DNA of 64,000 nt from Rubripirellula sp. (GTDB lineage: Bacteria; Planctomycetota; Planctomycetia; Pirellulales; Pirellulaceae). Below are positions 9,035 to 20,300 of the stretch, one piece after another (the first letter of the stretch is position 1; each line of letters begins with the position of its first letter). The DNA lies in assembly GCA_012270065.1 (NCBI GenBank), contig JAAXJB010000080.1, positions 19,046-83,045 of the forward strand, written 5' to 3'. The notes below the pieces were generated by a model. That model did no database searches. It was not told the origin of the DNA and saw only the letters and a list, made by a program, of their open reading frames with translations. The position numbers were made by a program, and so were the translations under genes.

Positions 9035-10258
9035 ATGACAGAATCTGCAAACTCATCGAAAAATTCCCGCTTTGACACGATCACGATGGCTCCACCTGAC
9101 GCCATTTTGGGGCTCACCGAGGCGTTTCTTGCCGACCCGAATCCCAACAAAATGAATCTTAGCGTCGGTGTTTACAAGGATGCCACCGGAAAGACTCCCA
9201 TTCTGAAATGTGTCAAAGAGGCAGAAAAACAGCTGGTCGCAAATGAGCTTACCAAGGGGTACCTGCCGATCAATGGTTCTCCTGATTACTCTTCGCATCT
9301 CGCAGATCTGATTTTTGGCGACACCATTGATCGCTCACGTCTGGCCATCCTGCAAACGCCTGGTGGTACGGGTGGTTTACGGATCGCTGCTGGCTTTCTC
9401 GCCAGCCAACTTGCGCCCATTCGGTTATGGACACCGAACCCAACGTGGGCCAATCATCTTCCGGTTTTCGCTTCCGAGGGTGTTCCATTGGAATCCTACC
9501 GGTACCTGTCGGCCGATCGGACTTCTTTGGATATCGATGGGATGCTTGACGACTTGAAGGAAAAAGCAAAGCCAGGTGAAGCAGTTCTGCTGCACGCCTG
9601 TTGCCACAATCCGACCGGAATTGATCCTACGTCGGAGCAGTGGACTGAAATCGCGAAGGTGCTCGCAGATAAACACCTTTTGCCCGTGATTGACTTTGCC
9701 TATCAGGGATTCGGAAAAGGGCTACAGGAGGACACAAGCAGTATTCATGCTGTACTCAAGGAAAATGATGAAGCAATCATTTGCAATTCATTTTCGAAAA
9801 ACTTTGGCTTATATAGCGAACGAGTGGGCGGACTGACTCTGGTGGCTGCGAATGACTCGGCCGCAAAGGCAGCCATGAGCCAATTGAAGAAAATTGTTCG
9901 TTGCAATTTCAGTAATCCTCCTCGTCACGGTGCTGCAATCGTGTCAGCGATTTTGAGTGATTCGGACCTGACTGCCAGTTGGCATGAAGAACTTGCTTCC
10001 ATGCGGGATCGAATTCAACAATTGCGGAATCAATTTGTTGAGACGATGAAAACCAGTGGGTCGGGGCATGATTTTTCATTCCTGCTGCCACAGAATGGAA
10101 TGTTTTCCTACAGCGGTCTGAACAAGATGCAGGTAGATCAGCTCAAGAATGAGCACAGCATTTATATCGTCGGCAGTGGGCGCATTAATGTTGCTGGCAT
10201 GAGTGAGGACCGTATGCAGCAACTCTGTGATGCAGTTGCCCAAGTTCTTGAGAGCTAA
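9035..10258 (+). CDS. aspartate/aromatic amino acid aminotransferase (class I, PLP)
   Basis: A 407-residue cytosolic transaminase of the AspC/TyrB subgroup, exchanging amino groups between aspartate or aromatic amino acids and 2-oxoglutarate. Visible signatures are APPDAILGLTEAF and NLSVGVYKD at the N-terminus, PGGTGGLRIAAGFL, the HACCHNPTG loop, the PLP-aspartate segment PVIDFAYQGFG, the Schiff-base lysine in NSFSKNFGLYSERVG, and GRINVAG near the end. The start chosen is the ATG at 9035 (MTESANSSK); an earlier in-frame start at 8957 would add 26 residues with no match to the family. The gene is divergent from the GMC gene and convergent with the sulfatase. Substrate preference within the subgroup cannot be decided. 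Confidence 0.93.
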   Translation: MTESANSSKNSRFDTITMAPPDAILGLTEAFLADPNPNKMNLSVGVYKDATGKTPILKCVKEAEKQLVANELTKGYLPINGSPDYSSHLADLIFGDTIDRSRLAILQTPGGTGGLRIAAGFLASQLAPIRLWTPNPTWANHLPVFASEGVPLESYRYLSADRTSLDIDGMLDDLKEKAKPGEAVLLHACCHNPTGIDPTSEQWTEIAKVLADKHLLPVIDFAYQGFGKGLQEDTSSIHAVLKENDEAIICNSFSKNFGLYSERVGGLTLVAANDSAAKAAMSQLKKIVRCNFSNPPRHGAAIVSAILSDSDLTASWHEELASMRDRIQQLRNQFVETMKTSGSGHDFSFLLPQNGMFSYSGLNKMQVDQLKNEHSIYIVGSGRINVAGMSEDRMQQLCDAVAQVLES

Positions 10259-10403
10259 ACGTTGAACGGTCAGGTGGATCATGAATCGGGGCCTTTTCGT
10301 CCCCGGTGACATCAGCGTCTGCCAGCAAGCGGTGACATCAGGGCTTGTCAGCCGAAGGTGAAACTGCAGATGCGATTGACCAGCTGAGGTCTACTCAGCG
10401 GAT

Positions 10404-11897
10404 TCACTGCTTTTTTGCCCGCTTGCGTTGTAGCTGTTCCAATGCTTTTGCTTCCGCCTCAGGATCGTACCGCGGGTTCCGTTGGTTCGGGATCGGTGCT
10501 TCGATATCGTCCCGCCATCTGGTCAGTTCTGCCAACAGTTCTCTGGCCTTTTCCGGATTCACTGTTGCAAGGTTACGGGATTCGCCAATGTCCGTTTCGA
10601 GATCGTACAACTCGATCGCTCCATCTTCAAAATATTGATGGAGTTTCCAGCGCCCATGCCGAATGATGCTACAGGGACGACTGCGATAAAGCAGGTCTCG
10701 TTGCCCATCAATTCGTTGGTAACTCTGCAGGTAGGCTGGAAAATGCCAGAACAGGGCACGATCATCCAGAGTGTTTTTTTTCTGCAATAGAATCGGCAGC
10801 AGATTCTCGCCATCACATGCTTGATCTGAGGGTAGTTCTGCTCCGACGATGTCACAGAACGTCGGGTAGAAGTCAACGTTGATGACGGGTTCCTCTGACC
10901 GACTGCCCGCGGTAATCACTCCAGGCCAGCTGACAAACATGGGCTCCCGGATCCCACCCTCATAATAGGTGCCTTTGTACCCTTTCAGTGGATGCATGGA
11001 TGTTGCTGGACCGTATCCACCATTATCCGATGAGAAAAAGATGACGGTATTCTCTTTCAGACCCGACTCTTCAAGCTTGTTTACGATTCGCCCGACTCCA
11101 CTGTCCACGCTCTCAATCATTGCCGCCATGACTGCGTGAGAATGAAGGGCTCCCTTCTCTTTTGCATCGTACTTTGCCACTAGATCGGGTTTCCCCTGTA
11201 ATGGTGTGTGGACAGCAAAATGGGTCAGATACAGGAACCACGGTCGCTCACGGTTTCGGTCGATGAACGAAATGGCTTCTTCCGTCAAGCGGTCGGTCAG
11301 ATACTCGTCAGCAGGAGCATCTTTCAATCCCGGAGCATTTGGATGGGGTGGATAGTATCCACGTGGTGGACTTCCGCCATGTGTTCCAGCAAAATTGAAG
11401 TCAAACCCGTATGGGCGAGGGTCATCACTCAAGTGCCATTTTCCAATCGTACCCGTTCGATATCCGGCCGCCTGAATCTGGTGTGCCCAGGTACGTATCT
11501 TCTTTGGCAAGGTATCTGTGCCGGGAACATGCATCCACTTGCCAAATTTCGGGTTGCCGCGGCGCGATGTCCCCACGTTGTAGACTTCATGACGGGGTGT
11601 GTATTGACCTGATAACAGGCAGGCTCGGGCCGGCGCGCAGTTGGCCGAGGCGGAGTAGGCATTGGTGAATACCATTCCTGATTCAGCCAGTGCATCAAGG
11701 TGAGGAGTTTCGTAGTAATCGGAACCCATGAACCCACAATCCCGCCAGCCAAAATCATCAAGAAAAATGAACAGAACGTTGGGGCGTATCTGTTTCGTTG
11801 CATGATTTTCCTGTGCCAACAGGTAGGGATCCTCACTGAAAAACCGGATTGTTATTGCCAGTATCAGCACGATTCCGGGCTTGAATGGGATCGTCAT
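10404..11897 (-). CDS. secreted arylsulfatase-type sulfatase
   Basis: A 497-residue type I sulfatase that should hydrolyse sulfate esters, most likely on a polysaccharide. The N-terminus is hydrophobic (IVLILAITIRFF), consistent with export. The first metal-binding strand is VLFIFLDDFGW (Asp47-Asp48). The formylglycine motif CxPxR reads CAPAR at residues 87-91. Further family blocks are GTIGKWHLSD, FFSSDNGGYG, and GGIREPMFVSWPG. Activation needs a formylglycine-generating enzyme, which is not in the window. The gene starts 51 bases after the DUF1501 gene on the same strand, making it the last member of a three-gene unit. The C-terminus is lysine-rich (KRAKKQ). Substrate unknown. Confidence 0.93.
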   Translation of the reverse strand: MTIPFKPGIVLILAITIRFFSEDPYLLAQENHATKQIRPNVLFIFLDDFGWRDCGFMGSDYYETPHLDALAESGMVFTNAYSASANCAPARACLLSGQYTPRHEVYNVGTSRRGNPKFGKWMHVPGTDTLPKKIRTWAHQIQAAGYRTGTIGKWHLSDDPRPYGFDFNFAGTHGGSPPRGYYPPHPNAPGLKDAPADEYLTDRLTEEAISFIDRNRERPWFLYLTHFAVHTPLQGKPDLVAKYDAKEKGALHSHAVMAAMIESVDSGVGRIVNKLEESGLKENTVIFFSSDNGGYGPATSMHPLKGYKGTYYEGGIREPMFVSWPGVITAGSRSEEPVINVDFYPTFCDIVGAELPSDQACDGENLLPILLQKKNTLDDRALFWHFPAYLQSYQRIDGQRDLLYRSRPCSIIRHGRWKLHQYFEDGAIELYDLETDIGESRNLATVNPEKARELLAELTRWRDDIEAPIPNQRNPRYDPEAEAKALEQLQRKRAKKQ

Positions 11898-11948
11898 GTA
11901 GCGCAGAACTTTAATTGGGGGAGTAGCTTGTTTTGCCTTGAGCCAATA

Positions 11949-13406
11949 TCAAGACAGAATCTCTTTGACGACCCGACTTTTCTCAACACCTGTCAAGCGT
12001 TGGTCGAGACCTTTGAAAGGATAACGAAACCTCTCGTGATCGATCCCCATCAGGTGCAGGATGGTCGCGTTAAGATCACGGACATGAACGGCGTCCTTGG
12101 TGATATTGTAGCTGAATTCATCCGTTTCACCGTGCACGACACCACCTTGCACACCTCCGCCAGCCATCCAGATAGAAAAACATTTCGGATGGTGATCACG
12201 CCCGTAGCTGGTTTTACTCAGGGGACCCTGACAGTAAATGGTGCGTCCGAACTCTCCTCCCCATACCACCAGCGTATCATCGAGCATTCCCCGTTGTCGA
12301 AGGTCGGTCAGGAGTCCTGCGGAAGGTTGATCTACATCAAGACATTGATTTGGCAAGTCCTTCGGAATGCCGCCGTGCTGGTCCCAACCACGATGGAAGA
12401 TCTGCGTGAATCGGACCCCGCGTTCGGCCATCCGTCTGGCCATCAGGCAACTGTGGGCAAAAGTGCCAGGCGTTGTAACCTGCGGTCCGTACAGATCCAG
12501 AACATGCTGTGGCTCGTCGCTGATGTCCGATAATTCCGGGATGCTGGTTTGCATCCGGAAAGCCATCTCGTACTGTGCGATCCGGGCCTGGGTTTCCGGA
12601 TCCCCGATTTGATCAGCTGTTTCCTGATTCAGACGGGCAAGCGAATCAAGCATACGGCGTCGAACGGTCGAGTCGACTCCATCAGGATTTGAGAGGTAAA
12701 GAACCTGATCACCCTGACTGCGAAGCGCTACCCCCTGATACTTGCTTGGCAGGAATCCACTTCCCCATAATCGGTTGTACAAAGCCTGGGCCTGCTTCCG
12801 CCCTGACCATGTTGGGGTCATGACCATGAACGCAGGCAGATTTTCATTCTCCGTTCCCAGGCCATAACTCAGCCATGAGCCGAGGCTCGCTTTGCCCGGC
12901 AATTGATCGCCAGTGCAGATGTAGGTGATGGCAGGATCATGATTGATTGCTTCGGTATACATCGAGCGGACCAATGCAATCTGATCTGTTTTTTTCGCCA
13001 TGTGTGGCAGCAGTTCGCTCACCATCGTGCCATTGGAGCCGTGTGGCGAGAATTTGTAGATGCTGGGCGCAATTGGAAACCTCGCCTGTCCGCTGGTCAT
13101 CGTCGTCAACCGCTGGCCCTGACGGATGGAGTCAGGAAGTTCCTTGTCGTACCAGTCGGCCATTTTCGGCTTGTGATCCCACATGTCCATTTGGCTGGGA
13201 GCGCCAGACATGAAGAGATAGATGGCACGGCGAGCCTGTGGCTGGTGGTGAGGTAAATCGCGAAGTCCGCCCGTGGAAGTATCCGGACTTTCAGCAGCGA
13301 AGCCTTTTGTCTCCAGAGATGCCAACGCAGCGGCGCCAATCCCACAGGATGCGTGTGAGAAAAATGCTCGACGAGTGTAAGCTGCGATTTGAGGATCAAT
13401 AGGCAT
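11949..13406 (-). CDS. DUF1501 protein with Tat-type signal
   Basis: A 485-residue DUF1501 protein, a family distantly related to alkaline phosphatase/sulfatase folds and abundant in Planctomycetes; its enzymatic role is not established. The start chosen is the ATG at 13406, giving a twin-arginine-like N-terminus, [20 protein letters not shown]. The larger frame from 13508 would overlap the upstream gene and bury this signal. Family blocks seen include [19 protein letters not shown] near the start, [17 protein letters not shown], and [14 protein letters not shown], then [17 protein letters not shown]. It lies 82 bases after the DUF1549/DUF1553 gene, a pairing typical of planctomycete genomes, and just before the sulfatase. 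Confidence 0.93.
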   Translation of the reverse strand: MPIDPQIAAYTRRAFFSHASCGIGAAALASLETKGFAAESPDTSTGGLRDLPHHQPQARRAIYLFMSGAPSQMDMWDHKPKMADWYDKELPDSIRQGQRLTTMTSGQARFPIAPSIYKFSPHGSNGTMVSELLPHMAKKTDQIALVRSMYTEAINHDPAITYICTGDQLPGKASLGSWLSYGLGTENENLPAFMVMTPTWSGRKQAQALYNRLWGSGFLPSKYQGVALRSQGDQVLYLSNPDGVDSTVRRRMLDSLARLNQETADQIGDPETQARIAQYEMAFRMQTSIPELSDISDEPQHVLDLYGPQVTTPGTFAHSCLMARRMAERGVRFTQIFHRGWDQHGGIPKDLPNQCLDVDQPSAGLLTDLRQRGMLDDTLVVWGGEFGRTIYCQGPLSKTSYGRDHHPKCFSIWMAGGGVQGGVVHGETDEFSYNITKDAVHVRDLNATILHLMGIDHERFRYPFKGLDQRLTGVEKSRVVKEILS

Positions 13407-13488
13407 GGCATGAAAACTTCTGGAAACAACGTGCAAAGGTCGCGCAAAGGTATTGTGCAGAGGTGAGGTGTGAAACCGAAATGTCAAT

Positions 13489-16400
13489 TCATTTGGAAAC
13501 AACCTCATCCAGATTCAAAATGGTGCTGGCAACGATGGTCCAAGCTGCCTCGATTGGGGATGGACTGTTTTCGAATTTTGCCGTCAGAGACGGGTGATTT
13601 GAGTAGTAGCCGATCAGGTCGCTGAGTAGAACCTGGATTTCCGTCTGTTCTGTTACGGTTGGTGGTCGGGATGCGACCGTCTCGTAGAGCCATGCGATTC
13701 GGGCTTTTTGCCTGTCTGTTTCCGGCACATTCAGGACAATGTCGTCGCGGAGTGCTCTCTGGGCGAGGCGGTTAGCCGCTTCCATGTATTGGGTCTCGTT
13801 CATCAACAGCAACGCTTGCAGTGGTGTGTTGGTTCGCTCACGGCGTGCAGTGCAGGATTCCCGACTGGGTGCGTCGAAAGTAGACATTTGTGGCGGTGGA
13901 CTGGTGCGTTTCCAGAAAGTGTAGACGCTCCGCCGATAAACCTTGTCACCCACATCCGGAGTGAAACGTACCGTGTTGCTACCCGAGTATCCCACGGCTT
14001 TCCAGAGTCCATCGGGTTGCGGTGGTTTGACACTGGGACCTCCGGGGTGGTCTGTCAGCAAGCCGGCAACAAACAAAGCCTGATCACGGAGAACTTCTGC
14101 ATCCAGCCGATGCCTGACACCTCGCGAGAGGAATCGATTTTCCGGATCGATACTTCGAGCAGTTGGTGTGACCTTGCATGATCGTCGGTAAGTCTCTGTC
14201 ATCACCAGAGTCTTGATGAGTTTTTTGATGTTCCATCCACTGCTTTGAAAGTCCAAAGCCAGCAAGTCGAGTATTTCGGGGTGGCTTGGTGGTGCACCCT
14301 GACTTCCAAAATCCTCACTTGTCTTGACCAGACCGACTCCGAAGATCTGCTGCCAATAGCGATTGACCGTAACCCGAGCGGTCAGCGGATGATTTTTCAT
14401 GGTCAACCATTTTGCCAGTCCCAGACGATTGGCAGGTGCATTTTCGGGCATGGCCGGTAGAAACGAAGGTGTTGCCCTTGCAACCTCTTTTCCCGGTTGA
14501 TCGTATTGCCCACGAATGAGGATGTGCGCCTGGCGAGGTTTCGCCAGCTCTTTCCAGACAAGTGTGGTGGAGACGCTTTCACGCAGCTTTTTCAGTGTTT
14601 TACGAATTCCCTTTTCCTGATCCACCAAGGCGAGCCAGTCAGGGTGAAGACAATGTACTTTGCGATAGAAGTTTCTGAGTGAAAGTTGGTCGTTCTCCCT
14701 GCGTTCTGCCCTGTCGATGTTCAACAACTGATTCAGTTGCCGTGGCGTGGTGATGGCAGGTGAGCGAAACGCGTAGGTAAGACGTGAGGGGGGGCTGTAA
14801 TTGATCACCTTGAGGTAAAGATCATTGTCACCCTTCTTGAGATCCAGAGCATACTCGAGGGCAAGTGGATTGATTTTCTGATCCTCCTGCACACTGCCGA
14901 CCTGTTTCCCGTTCAGGTACACAACGTGGCCACCATCCGTGCCAAGCAACAATGTGATTTTTGTTGCATTGGGTGCTGACAGTTTCTGGTGCAGGATCAT
15001 TACACTGCTGCGATCCTTGACTGTGGGCAGGTTTTGCAATTGAACTTCTGCCAGGTCTGCGCGTTCCTGCCACCGGTAATCCCTGTCCTCATGATTGAAA
15101 ACTGCGTCCGCTTTGAATTCAGTCTGTTGTGACGCATACTTGCGTCCGTAAGCGGCAATCGCACTTTCGACGGTGAAAGGTCCTGCTGCTGAAACTGGAC
15201 TGAGTGTGATCTGTTGGTCCGCAGGGACTCTGGGACTCGCCTCGCTGAGCGACAGGCGGACACGCCTGAGATGGTGTGCAGCAAATTTGGACTGGTAATG
15301 CAAGCGAATGCGAATCTTCGCGTTACCACCTTCTGCCAGCAGTGATGGAACAATGAACCAGGCTGAACGCCCACCGGTTTTTTGATGCCCACCGACCGCC
15401 CAGCCTGTGCTGTCGTTGATTTTTGTATCAAAGGCCTGTCGGATGCTGAACGAGCCGTCTTGCTGTTCAAAATCTGCGAATCCAAATGCGACAGGTACTT
15501 TCAACCACTGACCTTCCAGAAAATCATCAGTGACTTCGATGCTGATCTCCGAGAGGACAGCATTGCCGTTGTTCGCGGCACCAACGCGGTCTTCTGACTG
15601 GTCCACCAGGGCTTCCAGTTGCAATGTCTGCCAAAGAATGCCGGATGTGATTGGTGCGATGATCGTGGTGGTGTCTTTGGCAGAAGAACCCTCAGTAAAT
15701 TCAAATGAACCGTCCTCATTGACCGACATTTCGTTGCCCTCTTCAGAGGTAACCGATGTTGGAATCAATGATTCTCTTTTCGGTTCAGTGCCGCTGACCA
15801 GGGCATCCTCCCAGTTGCGCTGGGCTGTATCTACACTGGCGATGGGATTGCTCATCGTCAACTGAAGGTCGTGAAGCGCCGTTGTGAATTCGTCAAGCTG
15901 TTGTTTCTGTTCGGACGTCGGGACAGAAATTACTGGCGGGGGATTTTTGATGTTTGCGTCCAGTGCACGGCCATCAAGACTGTTGAAAAATGAAAACAGC
16001 GAATAGTAGTCTTCCATGGATATGGGGTCGAACTTGTGATCGTGACAGGAGGCACAGCCGGTGGTCAGTCCCAGGAAGATTGTGCCGAATGCGTCTGTGC
16101 GATCCATGACGTTTCGTGCAAAAACCTCATCGTAAATGGACCCACCCTCTCCGGTCGTCACATTGAGACGATTGAATCCACTTGCGACCAGGCTTTCCTC
16201 GGTTGCCTCAGGAAGCAGGTCGCCAGCCAATTGGACTGTCAGGAATTCATCAAATGGCATGTTGTCATTGAATGCCTGAATCACCCAGTCACGATAGGGC
16301 CACATTTCACGGAAGTTGTCGAGGTGCAATCCATGAGTGTCTGCATAGCGGACAAGGTCCAGCCAATAACGTCCGACATGTCGCCCAAACTCGTCAGAGT

Positions 16401-17055
16401 TCAAAAGACGTTCAACCAGTCGTTCGTAGGCATCGGGCGATTTGTCCGAAACAAACTCCGTGATTTGATCCCGCGTGGGAGGCAGCCCGGTCAGATCGAG
16501 ACTGACTCGGCGAATCAGCGTCCGCCGGTCCGCCGGACCATTCAAGGTCAAGCCAGCAGCAAGTGCGCGTTGATTGATCAGATGGTCAATCGACGCAGAT
16601 GCATTTTCCGATATTGTGGCAGGGACCACTGGTTTTCGTGGGGCCTGGAATGCCCAGTGCTGTTCAATGTTCGCTCCCGATTCAATCCATGCTTTCAGAA
16701 GCCGTCGCTGTGGAGCTGACAATGGTTTGTGGAATTCCGGTGGCGGCATCTTGAGGTCGTCATCCCTTGAATTGACTCTTGCAAGCAATTCGCTGCCGGA
16801 TGGATCGCTGTTTGAAACGACGCCTGACAGACCATTTGCGGTATCGAGCCGGAGGTCAGCTTGACGAGTCTGCTCGTCGGGGCCGTGGCAGGCAAAACAG
16901 TGGTCTGACAGGATCGGACGGATGTCCCTCGCGAAATTTGGTTTCCCGTGCTCCTCCGAACTTTCTGCTCTGCATGATTGCAGCAGCGTTGGGATGATCA
17001 AGGTAACCACGATCGTGGCCACTGTCACCGCGACAATCAGGATCCGATTAAGCAT
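13489..17055 (-). CDS. planctomycete cytochrome-C-like / DUF1549 / DUF1553 protein
   Basis: A 1188-residue exported protein, first gene of the sulfatase operon. From the ATG at 17055 there is a long hydrophobic N-terminal segment, then a planctomycete-type cytochrome motif CFACH at about residues 53-57. DUF1549 follows ([16 protein letters not shown] through [13 protein letters not shown], giving a second CxxCH). A long middle region of about 400 residues looks beta-rich, carbohydrate-binding-like. DUF1553 occupies the C-terminus ([53 protein letters not shown]). Function in the family is unknown; partnership with DUF1501 proteins and sulfatases suggests cell-surface oxidative or polysaccharide processing. 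An earlier start at 17109 is possible but would precede the signal. Confidence 0.93.
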   Translation of the reverse strand: MLNRILIVAVTVATIVVTLIIPTLLQSCRAESSEEHGKPNFARDIRPILSDHCFACHGPDEQTRQADLRLDTANGLSGVVSNSDPSGSELLARVNSRDDDLKMPPPEFHKPLSAPQRRLLKAWIESGANIEQHWAFQAPRKPVVPATISENASASIDHLINQRALAAGLTLNGPADRRTLIRRVSLDLTGLPPTRDQITEFVSDKSPDAYERLVERLLNSDEFGRHVGRYWLDLVRYADTHGLHLDNFREMWPYRDWVIQAFNDNMPFDEFLTVQLAGDLLPEATEESLVASGFNRLNVTTGEGGSIYDEVFARNVMDRTDAFGTIFLGLTTGCASCHDHKFDPISMEDYYSLFSFFNSLDGRALDANIKNPPPVISVPTSEQKQQLDEFTTALHDLQLTMSNPIASVDTAQRNWEDALVSGTEPKRESLIPTSVTSEEGNEMSVNEDGSFEFTEGSSAKDTTTIIAPITSGILWQTLQLEALVDQSEDRVGAANNGNAVLSEISIEVTDDFLEGQWLKVPVAFGFADFEQQDGSFSIRQAFDTKINDSTGWAVGGHQKTGGRSAWFIVPSLLAEGGNAKIRIRLHYQSKFAAHHLRRVRLSLSEASPRVPADQQITLSPVSAAGPFTVESAIAAYGRKYASQQTEFKADAVFNHEDRDYRWQERADLAEVQLQNLPTVKDRSSVMILHQKLSAPNATKITLLLGTDGGHVVYLNGKQVGSVQEDQKINPLALEYALDLKKGDNDLYLKVINYSPPSRLTYAFRSPAITTPRQLNQLLNIDRAERRENDQLSLRNFYRKVHCLHPDWLALVDQEKGIRKTLKKLRESVSTTLVWKELAKPRQAHILIRGQYDQPGKEVARATPSFLPAMPENAPANRLGLAKWLTMKNHPLTARVTVNRYWQQIFGVGLVKTSEDFGSQGAPPSHPEILDLLALDFQSSGWNIKKLIKTLVMTETYRRSCKVTPTARSIDPENRFLSRGVRHRLDAEVLRDQALFVAGLLTDHPGGPSVKPPQPDGLWKAVGYSGSNTVRFTPDVGDKVYRRSVYTFWKRTSPPPQMSTFDAPSRESCTARRERTNTPLQALLLMNETQYMEAANRLAQRALRDDIVLNVPETDRQKARIAWLYETVASRPPTVTEQTEIQVLLSDLIGYYSNHPSLTAKFENSPSPIEAAWTIVASTILNLDEVVSK

Positions 17056-17392
17056 AGGTCTGACAGGTTCAGATTTTGGGAGACGTGCGTTTGGCGGCCG
17101 TCCAATCACGAATCGGCCTACTTACAGTTTACCGCTGTTTTCCACACTCTGAAAACGAGAAGCCAACAAACAATCCCACTGACAAGTGGCTCGCTGGTCA
17201 ATGCGGATAACCGGAAAAAAGAGATGTTTGAAGTGTTCGCGGGTTTGGGGCAGATGCCGGATTTCGGTCTTCTGGTAGGAGCTTCGCGTGTTGCCATGAT
17301 TGTGCTGGTCCCTGTGATTAAGGGGGTCATAGGACACACTCATGCCAGGCATGCATGCGATCAGCAAAGGGAATTTCGTGAATCCTGCGCTA
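17056..17392. other. intergenic region upstream of the sulfatase operon
   Basis: Several short overlapping frames are present on both strands but none has domain features. It should contain the promoter of the minus-strand sulfatase operon and the end of the 5-oxoprolinase transcript. I see no clear hairpin terminator. Confidence 0.5.
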
Positions 17393-20300
17393 TCATTGAG
17401 TTGCTTTACCCCACCCACCGCCTCCGGGTGTTTCGATGATCAGCCGATCGCCGGCAACCACTGTCAGGGAAACATTCGCGCCCAGCACCTTCGTATCTTG
17501 CCCTGAAACCAGCAAATTGGTCCCTGGTTTGCCAGCTTGTCCGCCGAGCATGCCGTAGGGTCCGACATTTCTCCGACCTGTGAGCAAAGAAATCACCAGA
17601 GGTTTCAGGAACTCGAATTCTCTGATCATGCCATTGCCGCCACGATGCTTGCCCGACCCACCACTTTGCTGTCGGATGGCAAAGCGTCTCAAGCGAATCG
17701 GCAATCTCGATTCAAGAATTTCGGGGTCGGTGATGCGTGTATTGGTCATGTGAGTGTGGACAGCATCGGCGCCGGGTTGATCAACTGTTGCGCCACTTCC
17801 CCCGCCAATGGTTTCGTAATAACCAAAGGACGAGTCACCGATCAGCAGATTGTTCATCGTACCCTGCGACGCTGCTGCCGCGTTCAGAGCACCTAGGAGT
17901 ACATCGACAATCCTTTGGCTTGTTTCAACGTTCCCTGCCACAACCGCTGGACATTTGGCAGGATCGGAATCATGTGGTGGAGCAAGCATGCCCTCGGGAA
18001 TATCAATGGTGACGTCGCGCAGAACGCCATCACACAGCGGCAGGTCAGACTCAGAGACACAACGCAACACATACAGTGTGGCCGCTGTCACGATCGCTGG
18101 AGTCGCATTGAATCCATTCGGGTGAACCGGTGACGTTTCAAAGCGGACTTCAAGTCTGTTTGCATGGCGTTCTAATGTTGCTGCGATTCGACTGCCATCG
18201 TCAAGATAATCTTCAAAACTCATGGGTTTGTCCGGTAGCGTCTGAATCCAGCGCTGCATGGAATCACCTGCCAGAATCAGAATCTGACCCATGTAGAAGT
18301 CGATCAGTTTTTGAGAATATCTCTGAGAGAGTTCCATCAGCGCGCGTGCCCCATAGACACCCGCAGCCTGTTGTGCCGTGATGTCGGCCAGGTTTTCCTC
18401 AACGCATCGCGAGGGGTACGGCCCCGTCGAAAGTAAACGTCTGAGCATGGATTCATGGTTCTTGCCTGATTTCAACAGAGCAAAATTCCTGATCAAAACT
18501 CCTTCCTCGGCCAATGAGGTTGCGTTAGGTGGCATCGATCCCGGCGTTCGACCGCCGATTTCTGCGTGATGGGCTCTCGATGCGACAAAGAAATCGGGTT
18601 TTCCGGACACAATCTCTGGATCACAGAAAACAGGTGTGATCGCCGTGATGTCAGGAAGATGGGATCCCCCTGCATACGGATCGTTGCTGAGATAGCAGTC
18701 GTTCGGAGACATTTCGGGGAACTGACCGATGATTTGGCGAACCGTGTGTCCCATCGCGCCAAGATGAACGGGCACATGAGGTGCATTGGCAATCAGCGAG
18801 CCATCATGTCGAAAAACTGCGCAACTGTAATCGCGACGCTCCTTTACATTGACACTGATCGATGTCCGTCGCAGGACTTCGCCCATGGAGTCGGCGATAC
18901 CCTGCAAGCGTCGGGAGATGACTTCCACAAGAACGGGATCGGAAGTCATCTCTCCGCCCTTTGGATCCTGCGTTGATACTGCTTCACAACGTGTCAGCTC
19001 GATGGTTCCGTTTTGTAGCTTGATCGCTTTCCAGCCCGGTTCGACAATCAGCGTGGAGTGATCACTCACGATGATTGCAGGACCGGTGATGGCCGTTCCC
19101 TTGCCAAGCGAATCACGATCAATTTTTGTGACATCGATCCAGCAGCCATCATGCCAGAATTCTCCCCGTTCCTTCTCTTGAATGGCATTTGTGGCTGTTT
19201 CCGTCCTCTGTTCATGCTCTGTCGGTACAGTTGCATCACAGCGCAAAACAACAAATTCAATCTCTCGATCAGATCGGATGTAACCAAAGGCTTTTTCATG
19301 CTGTTGGTGAAAGCGCGTCTGGAGCGTTTCGACCGGATGCAGCGGGATACTCAGTGGCGCCTCGGTTCCTTGATAGCGGAGATCAGCTTCCAGAGTGTGT
19401 TCGACTTGTTGTCCTGGCAAAATTTCAGCGTGCAGACGCTTCGCAGCTTCGCCAGTCAACTCCGTCACCATGGCTTCGATGGATTCGGGATCGATCTGGT
19501 TGACAGGTGCATAAACTCCCCGCGTTATGACCTCACCCTGGCGAGCGAGTCCCATGCCCAATGCACTCAGCATACCCGCGTCCGGATGATCCAGAATGCG
19601 ATTCATTTCAAGGACATCGGCAACCCGGCACAGATGTTGACCTGCGGCACCTCCAAATCCAACCAATGCCATGTTTCGTACATCGCTGCCTTCGGCTGTG
19701 CTGACGGTTCGCACGGCCTCCGCCATGTGAGTCACAGCGATTGACAGAAATCCTTCCGCCAGACTTTCGGTGGATTCCAGGCGTGAATCTTCGGGCAGTT
19801 GTTGTAAGACGGTTTGCAATGCTTCTGACGCGGCTTGACGATTCAAGGGAAAAGGAAAGCGTTTTTCCGCTACCCGCCCGAGTAACAGGTTGATGTCTGT
19901 CATGGTCAATGGGCCGCCTCTTCCATAACAAGCAGGGCCAGGATTGGCACCCGCACTCTCTGGCCCGACAGCAAGTCTCTGGTCGCTGTTGACCTGGCAA
20001 ATCGAACCACCACCTGCGGCAACCGTTTCGATGTCCATCATGGCGGTCATGACACGTACACCGGCAACACGTGACTCATGTCGGCGACCAACCCGGCCTT
20101 CATATCTGCTCACATCCGTACTAGTGCCACCCATGTCCAGACCGATTGCCAAGTCAGCCCCTGCCTGTTCAGCCACGTGCCCCAGTGCGACGACCCCTCC
20201 GGCCGGACCGGACAAAATGCTGTCGCGTCCCCGAAAAGCAGCTGGAGCTACCAGTGTGCCATTGCTGGTCATCAATCGGAAATGACACTTTGAACTGCCA

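Noticed and set aside
10304..10360. Possible terminator or repeat between the aminotransferase and sulfatase genes (GGTGACATCAG twice)
   Set aside because: Only two short copies, no stable stem with T tract could be drawn.
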